A stretch of 64,000 bases of DNA, from positions 1,550,001 through 1,614,000 of the forward strand of contig JANUWF010001220.1 of the NCBI GenBank assembly GCA_026120185.1, written 5' to 3'. The notes under the pieces were generated by a model. The model had not been told where the DNA came from and made no database searches. It was given only the letters and a program-made list of their open reading frames with translations. Positions 1 to 12,552 of this stretch are shown here, one piece after another. The DNA comes from Voacanga thouarsii. Its lineage: Eukaryota; Streptophyta; Magnoliopsida; Gentianales; Apocynaceae. Within the stretch, counting starts at the first letter, position 1, and every line of letters begins with the position of its first letter. A program made the position numbers and the translations under genes.

Positions 1-47
1 GAAATTCAAAAAATGATTTACAGTTACATGCGCTGAGTATAACAAAC

Positions 48-928
48 CTTGAAGTTGATAAGAGAATAGAGTCAAAGTTTGCTGGATGGTTTAGGACTTA
101 TGTAAATTGAACAAAAAAAAAAAATGGGTCTTATATATAAATTACATTGATAATGAAAATGTATTAACACTTTATTTTTGCTAGGTTCATGATCCACAAA
201 ATCAAATGATTGATCAACATTTAAAAAACTTAGCCTGGGGACCTTTGAGATAAGTGAAATACTTTCATGGCTATTTCATAAATGGTATTAGGTTCTATAC
301 ACATGATTAGTGATTTAAAAAAAAAACAATCAATAGTGGAGTTTGAATTAAAGGCAATGGAGATAGTGGCAACGATTATTATGGAGTGTTGAAGGAGATT
401 TTCGAACTTCAATTCCCTGGGACTGCTTGTTTAAAAGTTGTAATATTCAAGTGTGATTGGTTTGATCTAATACTAAATCGGGGTGTTAAAATTTATCCTC
501 ACTACAAACTTGTTAACATCAACTACAAGAAGAATTACCCAAAATATGATCCATTTGTGTTAGCTCAACAAGCAACTCAAGTGTATTTCGTATCCTACCT
601 GGGGAGCAAAAGACCAAAATCTGATTAGGTATCTATTTTTAAATCGAAAGCTTGACATGTCATTGATGCACCTGTTGTCAAGGGACCATATCAGGAGGAA
701 GTAGATCACACAATGACAATCAATCTATGTGTTGAGGATAACAACACTGAAAGGTTAGCAAATGAGTTCGGTATTGGGAGGACAATCGATGTTATGGATT
801 CGGGATTAATGATGGAGAAAGCACAATCAAACAATGAAAATGACGACGAGGAAGAAGAATAAAAGACGGGATCCTCTACAGATGACAATGTGGAAGACTA
901 GTCATTTGATGATGACGAAAGTCCATAA
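48..928 (+). pseudogene. CACTA transposase C-terminal region (DUF4216), degraded
   Basis: Two coding blocks are separated by a probable intron. The first (48-110) ends ...KFAGWFRTYVN, the WF...YV motif found just before DUF4216 in plant TNP2-like transposases. The second starts after a CTAG acceptor at 181-184 and reads VHDPQNQMIDQHLKNLAWGP, then YFHGYFINGIRFYT, then YYGVLKEIFELQFPG, VVIFKCDWFD and KYDPFVLAQQATQVYFV (386-628). This is the DUF4216 order. Downstream comes an acidic tail ending NENDDEEEE near 860. Several in-frame stops and frame changes show it is dead. The transposase would have bound and cut the CACTA ends. The N-terminal catalytic half is upstream of the window. Confidence 0.85.
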
Positions 929-1083
929 ACTAGGACCAAGTTTAATTAATGTATAGAAACAATTATTAGTTCTACTATCGTTATATTACAAGCTTTTTAC
1001 TTTACTTTATACTTATAACTATATTATTTTTTCTTCTTTTTATGTCTAACCATATTTATGTTTTTAAATAATTTTAGTCACAT

Positions 1084-2765
1084 ATGGTTTCCGAAGCCTT
1101 ACCTGGTGATCAATCAATGACTCATGAGACATCATCCCTGAGTATAGCTCCATGTATACCTATTCCACAACCGATACCCCCAGACGAGGACCGATCACAG
1201 TAGGTCCATAGCCCGATCCCAGGTTCTTCGGGATCCATAGTTGGTGCTCCCCATACTGAGAATACGCGACTCTTGATTGAGCCAGTTGGTGACTCGTAAG
1301 TCAAATAGATAATTACTTATTATACACTTATCTTGCCTCTCAAATTTATAACGTTGTCTTATATTACATATTTATTTTCTTGAAATAGGTTCACACATTC
1401 GGTTTGATGTGTGAGGGAGATAATTGAGATTTTTAGGCGACACTACACAGCAGCCTATGCTACCTTCTCATAGGTTCCGATTGATATTCGGAACATGTGG
1501 TTCGATCTGTGGAGTGTGAGTTCGATATGTTACCTATAATTTTAACTTGTTATTATAATGATAAATAATTTATATTATTTTTAATATGTTTTCTTACTTA
1601 TAATTATTTGTAACAGTTATTTTGATTTTGCAGTCTTTCTTTTGTTGGCGCCCCAAGCATGCCGCACAGATCCGGGCTAATTGGAAGAAGAAATGTAAGG
1701 CTAGACTTTCAGATATTTTGTCAAAGGCTTGGAAAAAGCATGGGAGTAGTTGCCCTAAGTGGATTTCTCCAAACCATTGGGCTGCTTTATCGAAAAATTA
1801 GGGATCTGATAGGTGGCAGCATATCTATTCTATTACTAAGTTGAACAGATCCACTGATAAGGTGTCACACACAAGATGACCCATTTCATTTACTGAGTAT
1901 GAGAAGCGGATGGTAAGTATAAATATTTTTACTATTCATTATACCCGCCATCTTACACTTAATTCATCATAAAAATTAACATTTAGTCGTTTTTGGTACA
2001 ATGATAGCAAAGACAATTAGATCCCAATTTTAGTTACATCGAGCTCTTCAGATGCACCCACATGTTTCAGGTCAGGCCAAGAAAGGACCAATATGTCATT
2101 GATTGATCACGTTATATGCTGGTAAGAATATACAATCTTATATATTTTTAAGTTTAATATTATTTATATTTTCATCATTAATTTTAAATATTTTATGTTT
2201 ATTTCCTTACCCCTAATTCGATAGGATAGTGTCACTGCTATTATTGAGCGTTGTATGCAATCGGGTTCTCAAACAGATTCTATGAGTACAGTCGTTCCAA
2301 GTAGAGTGTCCGACGAGAAGACACTATTTGTCGAGGTGGATGATAGAGCATGCAAGAAAGGGCGAGTATAGATTGGGCTCCGAGTCTTTAAGGGTGAGAC
2401 GAAGGTTGCAACAGTCCACTACATCTGAATCATCGACTTCTTCTACCTCGTTTGATGTGAGCCAATTATAGAGAGAGTTACACACAGAGAGAAAGAGGCA
2501 AGAGAGGGTTGAGCATCAAGTACAAATATATTGGAGTCATAGCTAGAGCTTGACTAAGCACCTGACGCTTATGTCTTTGAACTTGAATCTATCTTCACCA
2601 CCGCCGATGCCGGCTGTTCAGGAAGACGATGCTGAGGTTGCTGAGGATGAGGAAGACTTCGTCATCAGTCCTCCGGATTCACACATTGATCATCGGCCAG
2701 GTCCTTCTGATCCACCCATGCCCCATCTGTCAACTCCATCATCCACACCAATTGCTGCTTCATAG
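1084..2765 (+). pseudogene. CACTA second gene, Transposase_24 / Ptta-En-Spm-like, degraded
   Basis: Exon-like blocks are separated by AT-rich, intron-like gaps with GT/AG-like edges. 1084-1298 starts MVSEALPGDQ and is proline-rich. 1390-1517 reads IIEIFRRHYTAAYATFS then MWFDLWS. 1634-1912 reads KHAAQIRANWKKKCKARLSD, then CPKWISPNHWAAL, then an NRS...SHT motif and FTEYEKRM. 2225-2450 includes TLFVEVDD..CKKGRV. The final part (2550-2765) is rich in acidic residues and proline. The WxxLW, RANWxKK, W...W..L and NR..HT order is that of plant transposase family Transposase_24, the usual second gene of CACTA elements. Stops in several blocks make it a pseudogene. Confidence 0.75.
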
Positions 2766-2884
2766 TTAGGACATTTGGACTACATTTTTATGTATTATTC
2801 ATATTTGTCATTATCATATTTATTAATTATACTATTTGACGGGATTTTTTTATTTAACTGATTATTGGCATTACCTTGGTAGAT

Positions 2885-3633
2885 GTATTTTCTCCCAATA
2901 TGAGAAATTCTATAAAAATATTTTTAAAATATTTTAAAATTATAATTCATTAGCGAGGTATTGGAGGGAGATTAGAGAAAAAATTAAATATCCATCACTA
3001 ATCCCTTGCTGTCAATGGGGGATTAGAGATAGACATTTTGTAAAATTAAAAATCTGTCGCTAATCCCTCAGTAACAGCAAGGATTAGTGATAGATGGAAA
3101 TCTAGAGTGAATCATTCAGTAGCTAATCCCACTCTAATTTGCAATGGATTAGAGACGGAACTTTAAAACGATTAATTAAAAGGAAATTTTTGTAGCTAAT
3201 CCCTCACTAATTTACGAGTGATTAGAAACAGAACTTTAAAACAATTAAAAAGAAAAATTTCATAGCTAATCCCTCAGTAATTTGTGAGGTATTAAAGATG
3301 AAAACTTTCCCTAATTACAGACATTTTACATTTATTAAATGTTAAAGCAAATCCGCCACTAATCTCTGGCTATTTAGTGAGTGATCTGCAATAGATTTTA
3401 AAAATCCCTTGCAGATCTGTTTCAAAATTCTTGGCTATAGCTTATTGACTGTTAAAAAATTCTCTCGCAAATCCATTGCTACTTGCGATGGAATTTTTAA
3501 TCCATCGCAAATATTTGCCTTTGTGAGAAGAATTTAGCGAGGAATTTTTTCCTCACTAATTCGTCGGTAATTTTAATTAGCGACGGATTAGCGAAGGAAC
3601 TATCCCTTGCTAAATTGGATATTTCTTGTAGTG
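2885..3633. repeat. CACTA subterminal repeat region and right terminus
   Basis: Short related motifs such as 'gctaatccctcactaattt' and 'gcgacggatta' recur many times in both orientations, roughly every 50-80 bp. The region ends in the CACTA terminus at 3633. Such arrays are binding sites for the element's own DNA-binding protein in known CACTA families. There is no coding content. Confidence 0.85.
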
Positions 3634-3636
3634 ATA

Positions 3637-3974
3637 GATTTTGTTATAACAATGATTGATGGATGATCAATCATGCTGAGTTGAGTTCAATAATGGTTTT
3701 CTACAAGTTTGATAGATAGAACACTGGGATGTGTTCTATTAGATTCCACACGAAGCACTTAGTCAATTGAGATAAGTATAGCCATTGTAACTTTGTTAAA
3801 ATTTAGTGGATTCTTTTTGCTATTTTAGGACCCGCAAACATAGACTTGTTGGTCGAACTGAATTACCAATTTATTGTATTTGTGAGACTCTTTATATTAT
3901 TATCTGTCAAACTAACATGACTCTAACAAAAAAATTTAACAAAACCATAGAAGATTCACAAGCCAAACCTAACA
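3637..3974 (+). repeat. 5' LTR (3' portion) of SIRE-like copia element
   Basis: Pairs by eye with 17560-17880, for example the shared 'gatcaatcat', 'gagttcaa', 'cactgggatgtgtt' and 'cattgtaactttgttaaaat'. It ends in ...CCTAACA, directly before a primer-binding site, so it is the end of the 5' LTR. The first part, which in the 3' LTR spans 16987 to about 17560, is missing here because the CACTA element sits in between. Confidence 0.8.
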
Positions 3975-3976
3975 AA

Positions 3977-3988
3977 TAGTATCAGAGC
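3977..3988 (+). other. Primer-binding site, initiator tRNA-Met type
   Basis: 'tagtatcagagc' lies two bases after the LTR end. It differs by one base from TGGTATCAGAGC, the usual copia primer site complementary to the 3' end of initiator tRNA-Met. Confidence 0.8.
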
Positions 3989-4057
3989 AGTTCATTATGT
4001 TGAAGTCACTATTAATATAGCTAGTAAAATCTAGGAAGTTAGTTTGAAATAATACCC

Positions 4058-5640
4058 ATGCCAGTAGATAAAAGGAGTTCTGTCACGAGACCACCACTAT
4101 TAAAGAGCACAAACTATGCCTACTGGAAGACTAAGGTGAGAATCTTTATCCGAAACCAAGATATTACTACTTGAAAAGCTATTGAAGTTGAATGGAAACT
4201 ACTAATGAAAGAGGGTACTAATTCGGAAACATCTGAGAAGAAACCAATTATAGAATAGACAAGTGAGAAGTGCCAACATGACAATAGTAATGCTAAAGCT
4301 TTAAACTCTATTTTATCTGCAGTTGGGCAAGAAGAATACAAGTTGATCTCCACTTGTGAATCTACCAAGGAAGCATAAGGCAAGTTACAGACTATATTTG
4401 AAAGCACCAGCACTAGTTAGATGGTCAAAAAGACAATTGTTGACAACTCACTTTGAGGAGCTAAAGATGGGAGAACATGAAACTATTATAGCTATGTTCA
4501 GAAATAAGTTGAGGGATACTGTAAATCAAATATGTCATCTTGGTGAAGTTTACTCAGAAGAGAGGTTGATTTGGAAAATATTGAGATCATTACCACTAAG
4601 GTTTCAAAGAATAGTCACTACCATTGAAAAATGTAAAGATGTATCAACAATTCGTCTTGATGAACTGATGGGTTTCTTACAGACTTTTGAGATGACTCTT
4701 CAATCTCAAACAAAAGCTAAGGAAAAAGGTGTTGCATTAAAAGTAAGAGAAGAATCTAAAGATGATAGTGCCTTTGATGAAGAAATAGCTATGCCAACTA
4801 AAAGGTTCAACAAGATGCTAAAAAGACATAATCAGATGAACAAACCTTTTAGCAAAACCTTCAATAAGAAGTCTGATGCTCCAAAGAAAATAATCACATA
4901 TCAGAAATCCATAGAAGTTAAGAATAGGCCTAAAGGTCCAAAGTGTCATAAGTATGGTGGCATTAGTTATATTTGCATAGATTTTGGCAATCTGAAAAAT
5001 AAATTTAAGAACAAATCCTACAATACCACTTTAAGTGATGATGAGGACAATATTCAAGAATATCTTTAAAAATCCAATATTGATGAATGTAACGAGTTTG
5101 GTTAAAATAGTAAAATTGCATTCAATATTGTGATCATAGAAGTAGTCACAAATGATGTTAAGGAGACATCAGACAATGATGATAAGGAGATGACACCTCT
5201 TCTAAATGAATGTGAATTATTGTACTCAAACTGGCAAGAATGAGTAAAGCAATTCAAATAACTTAAGAAATAAGTTACAGAGCTCAACCAATCACTCAGT
5301 GATCAACAACAGAAGCTAAGCATGTATGAAAGTGAACTTAAACAAAAATGGAAGGAATTGAAGCTCAAAAATCAACATCTACAATTAGCAAACTGACTAT
5401 TAATGGAATTCGAATCAGCTGTCAAGAGACTAAACACTGGAAAAGCAAAACAAGACAAAATATTGTCCTTCAGAAAATCACCTCCGGACAAAACAGGTTT
5501 GGGATATGAAAAGTCTAACAAGAGTGTTGTGAAGCATTATACAAATCTATCAGTTGATGAGAAAAAAGGGGTAACTAAGGAGATTCAAACAAAAACTAAA
5601 GATGTCTCCTGTTTATTGTGACTATTGTTCTCTTGCAGGT
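4058..5640 (+). pseudogene. gag of SIRE-like copia element, degraded
   Basis: From an ATG at 4058 the reading gives RPPLLKSTNYAYWK, the typical copia gag start, then a stop and frame change. The longest open part (4356-5069) contains QLLTTHFEELKMGEHETI, then SLPLRFQRIVTTIE and LDELMGFLQTFEM, the UBN2/gag core. A degenerate zinc knuckle CHKYGGISYICIDFGN follows, with one Cys and the His of the CCHC pattern lost, then an acidic stretch. From 5070 to 5620 comes a coiled-coil-rich tail (LNQSLSDQQQKLSMYESEL), typical of SIRE/Maximus gag. The protein would form the virus-like particle. Multiple stops show it is dead. Confidence 0.82.
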
Positions 5641-7212
5641 CATAAATGGAAGAATTATTTGAAGAGATTCAAAGATCTACACATGGCCGAAACTCTGTCA
5701 AACCTGAGTTTGACAAAGGTAGAAAATCTCTAAAGATGACGAAAGTCTAGATCAGAAAGGCTAAACTCAAAGCACTTGTGATTCACATGTCATTAAAAGC
5801 CACAATGGAATATATATATAGTATCTGGGTAGTGGCTGTTCAAAACATATGATAGGAAGAAAGAAATTTCTAGTCAACTATAAGTTAAAAAATGGTAGAT
5901 CAATCACATTTGGTAATAGCTCTAAGAATAGGGTTGTTGGCACAGGTATACTGAATACTAAAAGTATGCTGAAACTTAGACCTTTGCACGTGGATGGATT
6001 AAAAGTAAATTTGATAAGCATTAGTCAATTGTGTAATAATAACATGTTAGTCAACTTTGATAAGGCTAAGTGTCTTATTGTAGAAAAAACTAGTAAATGT
6101 GTGATAACTTGAGATGGAATATCTGATAACTGCTATCAAATTTTAATGTCAAAGTCAAATAAGTGCATGTTATCTAAATTAGATGAAGTTAAATTGTGGC
6201 ATCCGAAATTAGGACGTGTCAATTTTAATTAGTTGGAATTGTTAAGTTCAACAGATGTTGCCCGTGGTTTACCTAAGATAAGTAAAGTCAGCAAAAGTAT
6301 ATGTTGTGCATGTCAAATGGCAAAAAAGTTAAGGCGTCACATGGTGGAGTCCAATAGATTGCTAATGCATCTGTCCTTGAACTTATTCATATGGATTTAT
6401 TTGGACCAACTCAGACAGAGAGTATTAGTAGAAAAAGGTATGTTATGGTATATGTTGATGATTTTTTCAGATTCACGTGGGTAAGTTTCTTTAGACAAAA
6501 ATCATATCCTTTTGAGTCTTTTTAGAGATTATATTTTATTATGGCAAACATAGAAATGTGTTAAGGTAAAAAAAAAAAGAAGAAGTGATCATGGAAAATA
6601 GTTTAACAACAATCTATTCAATGATTTTTGTATTAGAAATAGGGTTCAACAGGAATTTTTGGCACCAAAGACTTCACAACAGAATGGTGTTGCCAAAAGG
6701 AAGCATAGAACTATTCTAGAAATCATAAGAGTTATATTGAATGCCAAAAAATTATCACACAAATAGTGGACAGAAATAGTAAACACTGTAATACACATAA
6801 TCAATTAGACATATCTCAAGCCACATACCAAAAAGACAGCTTATGAAATTTGAAATGGTTGAAAGCTACAGTTAAGTTACTTCCATTTGTTTGGGAGCAA
6901 ATGTTATGTTCTGAATGATAGAGAACAGTTAAAAAAGTTTGATGAAAAAGTGATGAAGGTATCTTTCTTGGGTACTCTAACAATAGTAGAGTATTCCAAG
7001 TATATAACAAGAGAACTCAAGTTGTTATGGAATCAATTACTGTTGTTGTTAAAGTTGTTTCACTAGAAAATACGAATAAAAAGGTGTCGGACGAAAATTC
7101 TATGCAAACCACTAAAGAAGTTTTGATACCAGAATGCTCATGCAGTGCAAGTATGACAATTCTATCAAAGACCAGGAAGCTACACAACAAAAGATTCCAT
7201 TATCTAGAATAA
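5641..7212 (+). pseudogene. Copia pol: protease, pre-integrase and integrase, degraded
   Basis: A second zinc-finger-like segment (CDYCSLAGHKWKN) is at about 5610-5660. The retropepsin region reads YLGSGCSKHMIG just before and into the open frame at 5849-6112. The family has YLDSGCS here, so the catalytic Asp has become Gly. The pre-integrase segment KLWHPKLGRVNF is near 6195, followed by ARGLPKISKVSKSICCACQM. The integrase core reads LIHMDLFGPTQTESISRKRY near 6380, RSDHGKEFNN near 6590, then QQNGVAKRKHRTI near 6680. The catalytic Glu of QNGVxER is Lys here. Frames change at least twice and several stops occur. Confidence 0.82.
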
Positions 7213-7479
7213 AGAAGAACCATCCAACAGACTTGATTATTGGAAGTGTGGATGAGTCAACAAAGAATAAGGATAGACCCAAAGTTAATTATAAGGAGAT
7301 GGTTAAGTATACTTGTTATCATTCAACACTGGAGTCGAAGAATATCAAAGAAGCTTTGATAGATGAACATTGGGTTGTTGCTTTGCAAGATGGACTACAA
7401 AGTTTGAATGAAATGATGTGCGAGAACTTGTACAAGACTGAAGGATGTTAATATTATCAAAACCAAGTGGATATTCTAA

Positions 7480-8815
7480 AACAAAACAGATAAGCTTGGA
7501 AATATAACAAGGAACAAGCTAAGGCTAATTGCATAGGGATATACACAAGTTAAAAGGGTTGACTTTGACGAAACATTTGTACCTGTAGCCAGGTTAGAAT
7601 CTGTCAGGTTATTACTTGTTGTAGCATGTGCTAAGAATTTTACTCTACAACAAATGGATATGAAAAGTACATTTTTGAATGAATTCTTACAGGAAGAAGC
7701 CTATGTTGAACAACCCAAAGGCTTTGTTACTTTGCAGTTTCCAAACCATGTGTATAGATTGAAGAAAGCTCTCTATAGCCTATAGCAAGAACCTAGAGTA
7801 TAGTATGAAAGATTTACAAACTATTTTCTCAGAAGAGGTTACAAGCAAAGAGAAGCTGATAAGACAGTATTTATCAAGAAACTTCAAGCGAATTTTATTG
7901 TTGCATAAATCTTTGTTGATGATATTATGTTTGGTTCAACATCAAAGCAGATGTCGAAAGATTTTGTTAAACTTGCAAATAAAATTTGGAATAAGCATGG
8001 TAGGTGAACTGACATTTTTACTTAGTTTACTGATAAAGCAAATGAAGGATGGAATCTTTATATCTCAAACCAAATATGCTAACAATCTAGTCAAAAAGTT
8101 CAATATGGATTCATCAAAATCTATCAGGACATCCAAAAGTTTTGGACAAAAATTGACAAAGGATGATAAGGGATATGAAATAGACCTGCATTTGTATAGA
8201 AGCATAATTGGAGGGCTACTATATTCTATAGCAAGACATCCTGATAAAAGTGATAGTATTAGTGTATGTGCAAAATATCAAGTAGGTCCTAAAGAGTCAC
8301 ATTTGAAAACAGTCAAGAGAATCGTGAAGTGTGTATATTGTACTTATAAATATGGTATTTACTTCAGCAAGGACTCTAATCTACTCTTGTTTGGTTGCAG
8401 CAATGTTGATTGGGTAGGAAAATATGATGATTATAAGAGAATGTCTGGAGATTATTTTTATTTGAAAAATAATCTTGTATCATAGTACAATAAAAAATAG
8501 AATTGTATATTACTATCAATAGCAGAAGCATAATACATTACTACTAGAAGTTGTTGTACTCAATTGTTGTGGATGAAACAAATGTTAGAAGACTATAGTG
8601 TTAATCAGCAGGAGTTAATTGTTTACTATAGCAACACAAGTGCAATAGACATCTCTAAAACTCTAATTCAACATAGCAGAATAAAGCATATTGACATTAG
8701 GCATAATTTCATCAGGAAACTTGTTGAGCAATAGATTGTGAAGATTAAATATATACCGACTCAGAAATAACTTGCTGACATCTTCAAAACCACTTGGTGC
8801 TATGAAATTCAAAGA
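7480..8815 (+). pseudogene. Copia pol: reverse transcriptase and RNase H, degraded
   Basis: Reading across frames gives RLIAQGYTQVKRVDFDETF, then FVPVARLESVRLLL, LQQMDMKSTFLNE, YRLKKALYSL and IFVDDIMFGSTSKQM. The last is the YVDD-box region with FVDD. These are copia RT motifs in order. The open frame 7805-8485 covers the RT thumb (ISQTKYANNLVKKFNMDSSK) and the start of RNase H (NVDWVGKYDDYKRMSGD). The RNase H tail continues to about 8800, with DISK.LIQHSRIKHIDIRH and IPTQK.LADIFK. At least four frame changes or stops are present. It would have made element cDNA. Confidence 0.82.
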
Positions 8816-9242
8816 ATTACGAAAAGCATTAGGAATTTACTTACTTTGACATTCACAATTTTGTGTCAAACTTTGCATATAGTAGTTCTTATTTCTTACT
8901 TTATTTATTTTATTAAATAGCATAAATTTAAAAGAAAAAGAGAATTTGAGAACATAAAGATACGAGCAATGAAGTCTTGACAAGACTTGAACTCTACAAA
9001 AGAAGTAGTGCACCAACCACATGTTACTGATATCTGTGTCTTATTCAATACAAGTAATGTGTTAGGTAGTTAGGAGAAACTCAAAAGTCACGTGGATTCA
9101 AATAGGTTCAAGTCTTTTCCATATTGGTCGCAATGACTTAATAGTCAGCTATATCACACAACCGCATGCACAGAATCCATCGAAGCTTTCTCTTCTCGGT
9201 AGTTTTGTAAGCATTGATTGAAGAAAAACCAAAACCCTACTC

Positions 9243-11108
9243 ATGGCCAAGAAACCATTGAGTCGCCTGTGCCGAGCAATCATCACCAAGAAGAAATTTG
9301 ATACTCTAAAAGAATCAATTGCGGCAAAGAATAGTAAAATCGTAGATTTACAGCATAGCACTATTGGTAAAAATGCCATTTATCCTTCTTCTGATATGAT
9401 TTTGAATGTTTGTCATGGTATTGTGATTACGAGTCTTGAGAATTTTCTTTTGTACTGTACATATTGAGGTAGTGTGAAAATACACCAGGGTTGTAAATTT
9501 ACTGTTCCTGATTTGTTTTTTAACAAAGCTGTTGAAATTATTAAATCTACAGAGATCAGTGATTTTCTTAAGTTGAATGTTGAACCATCATTGGTTCAAA
9601 TATTAAAAGAAATTAGGGTTGAGCAAAATGTATGTGGACAAGAAATTGTTCCTTCTGTGATCCTTAATCAGAGTCCTATGATTGTCTTATCTAGTTTATC
9701 TCCTGTTCCTATTGCTCCTGTAAATCTCTATTTTCTCTATGCCTTACAATCTAATCACCAGATGTAATTAAAAAGGGTAATGGAACAACGGAATATGTTG
9801 TTATATCTTGGGAGTCAAATTGAAAAATCTAGTGATTCTAATTTGTCTGGGGCTTTTGTTCCTGTATCGAGTAGTTCTACTCTAGATGATCAAGGTGTTA
9901 CACTTGAGGGTACATCTATTGACACAGCTGAAGAGAAAGGACTACCAAAATTTATTCCATCTGTTTGTATTGATCAATCTAATAATGCTACTGAGGTAAT
10001 AAATGTTGAGAAATGTGCTGTTGATATTGGTGATATTGGTGAACAAAATGTTGAAGAAATTGATGACTTGGAAATTCAGATAGTTGACGACAAGTCTGAT
10101 TCAAAGAAGAGAAATATAAAGACATCTAGGAAAATAAGGGTCCTACTAAAGAAGTCTAAATAGTTTGCCTCCACCTCTGATGTTCATCTTTTTAGTGATA
10201 AAAAGAGTAAGGAGTAGTTTAAGATAATTGCCGACAAGGGTTTTTTTATGAAAGAAATATCAACTCCACAAAGTTTAGGCCTTTTAACTTGAAATGAATT
10301 CTACAAAAAATTGGGTTGTTGGAGTCAGTTAACTTTGTAGAGATGTACAATGATTCTCTTATGAGAGAGTCCTATGCCAACCTAAAGACCACAATAACAG
10401 AGCCCTCCAAAGCTTTTTACCACTTTGTTTTAGTGTGTAGATCCTTGGTTACCTTTAGCCCAAAAGACATATCTACTATTTTTGACATGCCATATGACAA
10501 ATCTATTTCTGATCTCAAGAAGGACGTTAATATTACTACAATCTATCATATTATCACCGATAAATTTGTCAAGACTTGGACAACTAAGGGCTACATAAAA
10601 TCTTCAACTCTCATTGGGTTATATTTTACACTTTATAAGATCTCCTATTATAATTGGTTGCGCACTGACAATGTTTCTATTATATTCAGGGACAAGGCTG
10701 TGTTGATTTATAAGGTTAGTTAGGACATGAAATTCAATCTTGGTGATCTTATTTTTCACCAAGTTGTGAAGTTAGGTCAGATCATAGCTCACAACACTGC
10801 TCTTCTATTCTATCCTATTTGCTGACAAAGTACATAAGTGTGTGCTCTAGCTACATGGTCTTTAAAAATGACAAGCTTATCAAGGATGTCAAGATCCTTC
10901 GGTCGCCACTGAAAAAACCATCTGCTGCTACTCCTACCGCTATACCACAGCCTCTTCCAACGAGATCTCCAAGGATTCAAAACATTTCCTTTGAGACTTC
11001 TATTTCTCCTGAACCAATACCTTCACTTGCCTCAATCTCACTTCAACAACAGTCAGGGTATCTCCAACCAAGTGGCCTTGCTTGGTGCCTCGATTTGGGC
11101 TATCCTTA
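9243..11108 (+). pseudogene. Extra ORF downstream of copia pol (SIRE env-like position), degraded
   Basis: A Kozak-like ATG at 9243 opens a frame that runs to 10163 with only two internal stops (9465, 9765), about 306 codons. Further pieces follow in other frames (10316-10723, 10819-11118). The middle contains ESYANLKTTITEPSKAFYHF and a later LGDLIFHQVVKLGQIIA. These resemble the 'putative plant transposon protein' domain found after pol in SIRE-type and gypsy elements. A proline/serine-rich stretch (TPTAIPQPLPTRSP) follows. The frame is broken at 11108 by the next element and resumes at 16562. Function is not established; env-like proteins have been proposed for SIRE elements. I see no clear signal peptide or membrane segment. 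Confidence 0.6.
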
Positions 11109-12535
11109 TGTTGTGTAATTTCAAGTGTGGAAAATATTATCAACAAATATATAGAACCAAATTTCAATTAAAATGTCAAAACACATAATGGATAAATATA
11201 CCCATCGCATAGTATAGAGTTTAATAGCAAGTATCGAAGATCCTCAAGGAAGGGATAAATGTATCACTACTTACTCTTCTTCTCCTGTTTAGCCTAATCA
11301 AATTAAAAGAATAAACTATCCACAATGGACATACTCAACATCACCTCACACAAGATTGGCCATGAGAAAATCAAAGATAAGAAATAGAGTATAAGATATG
11401 AACTTGTCAAAAATCTCTAAAAATTAACCAAGCACCAAACCAAACTCAAGATAGCTAAATTCTCAATTCTAATACCGGAGAGGTTACGAATGCAAAATCC
11501 ACACACTCTCTCTAGTTATAGATATTCTATTCTTAGACTAATTAAAATGTATCTCTACCTCCACAATCGAACCCAAGAAGCATTAAATGCAAAACCCCAA
11601 AAGTCTAGAAAGATCTAATACCCCTATCTTTAGGTGATATCAAATTTCTAATGATTATCAAATTCTAATCCTCTAAATCCTTTCTCAAGTTCATCAAGGG
11701 AAAAAAAACATTGAACCCAACTCCAAACCCCATCTCTCGAATTCATTAGAAGAGAGTAACCCAAACAATGAATCCAATTCAATAAAATCAAGTAATCATT
11801 TAATAAAAATTGAAAATCAACAAATCAAGAATAGATTTAACACAAGAATAACTTAAGGTTCATCCATTCAAGAACAATTAAAACAATAAACACAAATTGA
11901 TAAGAGAAAAATAAATGAAAGAGTTAAAGAATGCTCGTAGACATACTACCTTCATCTTTAATCTTTCATCTTCCTTTGAATCAACACTCCACTCTCTCCA
12001 ATCTCCTTTCTTAAGTATGTGGGTGTTTTTCCTCTTGGTTGGCCACCCAAAATTTTCTAGATATCTTCTATTTATAGGGCTTGGAAAGCCCTAATAGTCG
12101 CTTAAAATCATATCCGCGTTTCTATTTTGCAAACTTGCACGATGCCATCAAAGATGATATGCACGGTATCGTGCATGTTTTCCTTTACTTGCTTTGGCTA
12201 CAAATGACGTCGTGAGACTTAACTGTAGATGTGTGTCGTAATCATGCATAGTAGCATCGATATTGAGCTATATGGCACCGTCGATTACCAAATGTTTTTA
12301 TATTTCTGACCATTAATCATGCACGATGCCATTTGAGTTGATATGCACGACTTCGTGTTCTCTCTCTCTCTCTCCAATTTTCGTTCTTTTTATTCTTTTC
12401 TTCGTTTAATCCTCATTTATTTAATCCTACACAAAAAAATATAAAATTGTGAGAATGAGTAATTATTTAAAAATTATTTTATAATAAATATAGTACAATT
12501 TACATAGAAGATAAGTGCATAATGAACACTTATCA
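11109..12535 (-). repeat. 3' LTR of reverse gypsy-like element
   Basis: Matches 15071-16556 along its length, for example 'tttagcctaatcaaattaaaagaataaactatcca' in part, 'cttggttggcc' and 'cttctatttata'. The last is the TATA-like promoter on one reading. The 5 bp before it are CCTTA. A CT-rich microsatellite lies at 12357-12376. Confidence 0.85.
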
Positions 12536-12552
12536 CTCCCTCACACTTGAAC
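12536..12552 (-). other. Polypurine tract of reverse gypsy-like element
   Basis: On the minus strand the sequence reads 'gttcaagtgtgagggag' directly before the LTR start TGATAA. This has the same form as the purine tract of the forward gypsy element at 48142-48156. It primes second-strand synthesis. Confidence 0.7.

Larger units (their letters stand above)
1..3633 (+). mobile_element. CACTA (En/Spm) transposon, 3' part, left end outside window
   Basis: The right terminus, read on the minus strand from 3633, begins CACTACAAGAAATATCC, the classic CACTA end. Inside are remains of the two CACTA genes in the usual order: the C-terminal DUF4216 part of the TNP2-type transposase, then a Transposase_24-like second gene, then about 750 bp of subterminal repeats. 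Both genes are full of stop codons, so the element cannot encode its own transposition. The terminus lies inside sequence that pairs with the copia LTR at 17.5 kb, so the element inserted into that LTR. The 3-bp target duplication would be ATA (3634-3636), but the other copy is off the window. Confidence 0.88.
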
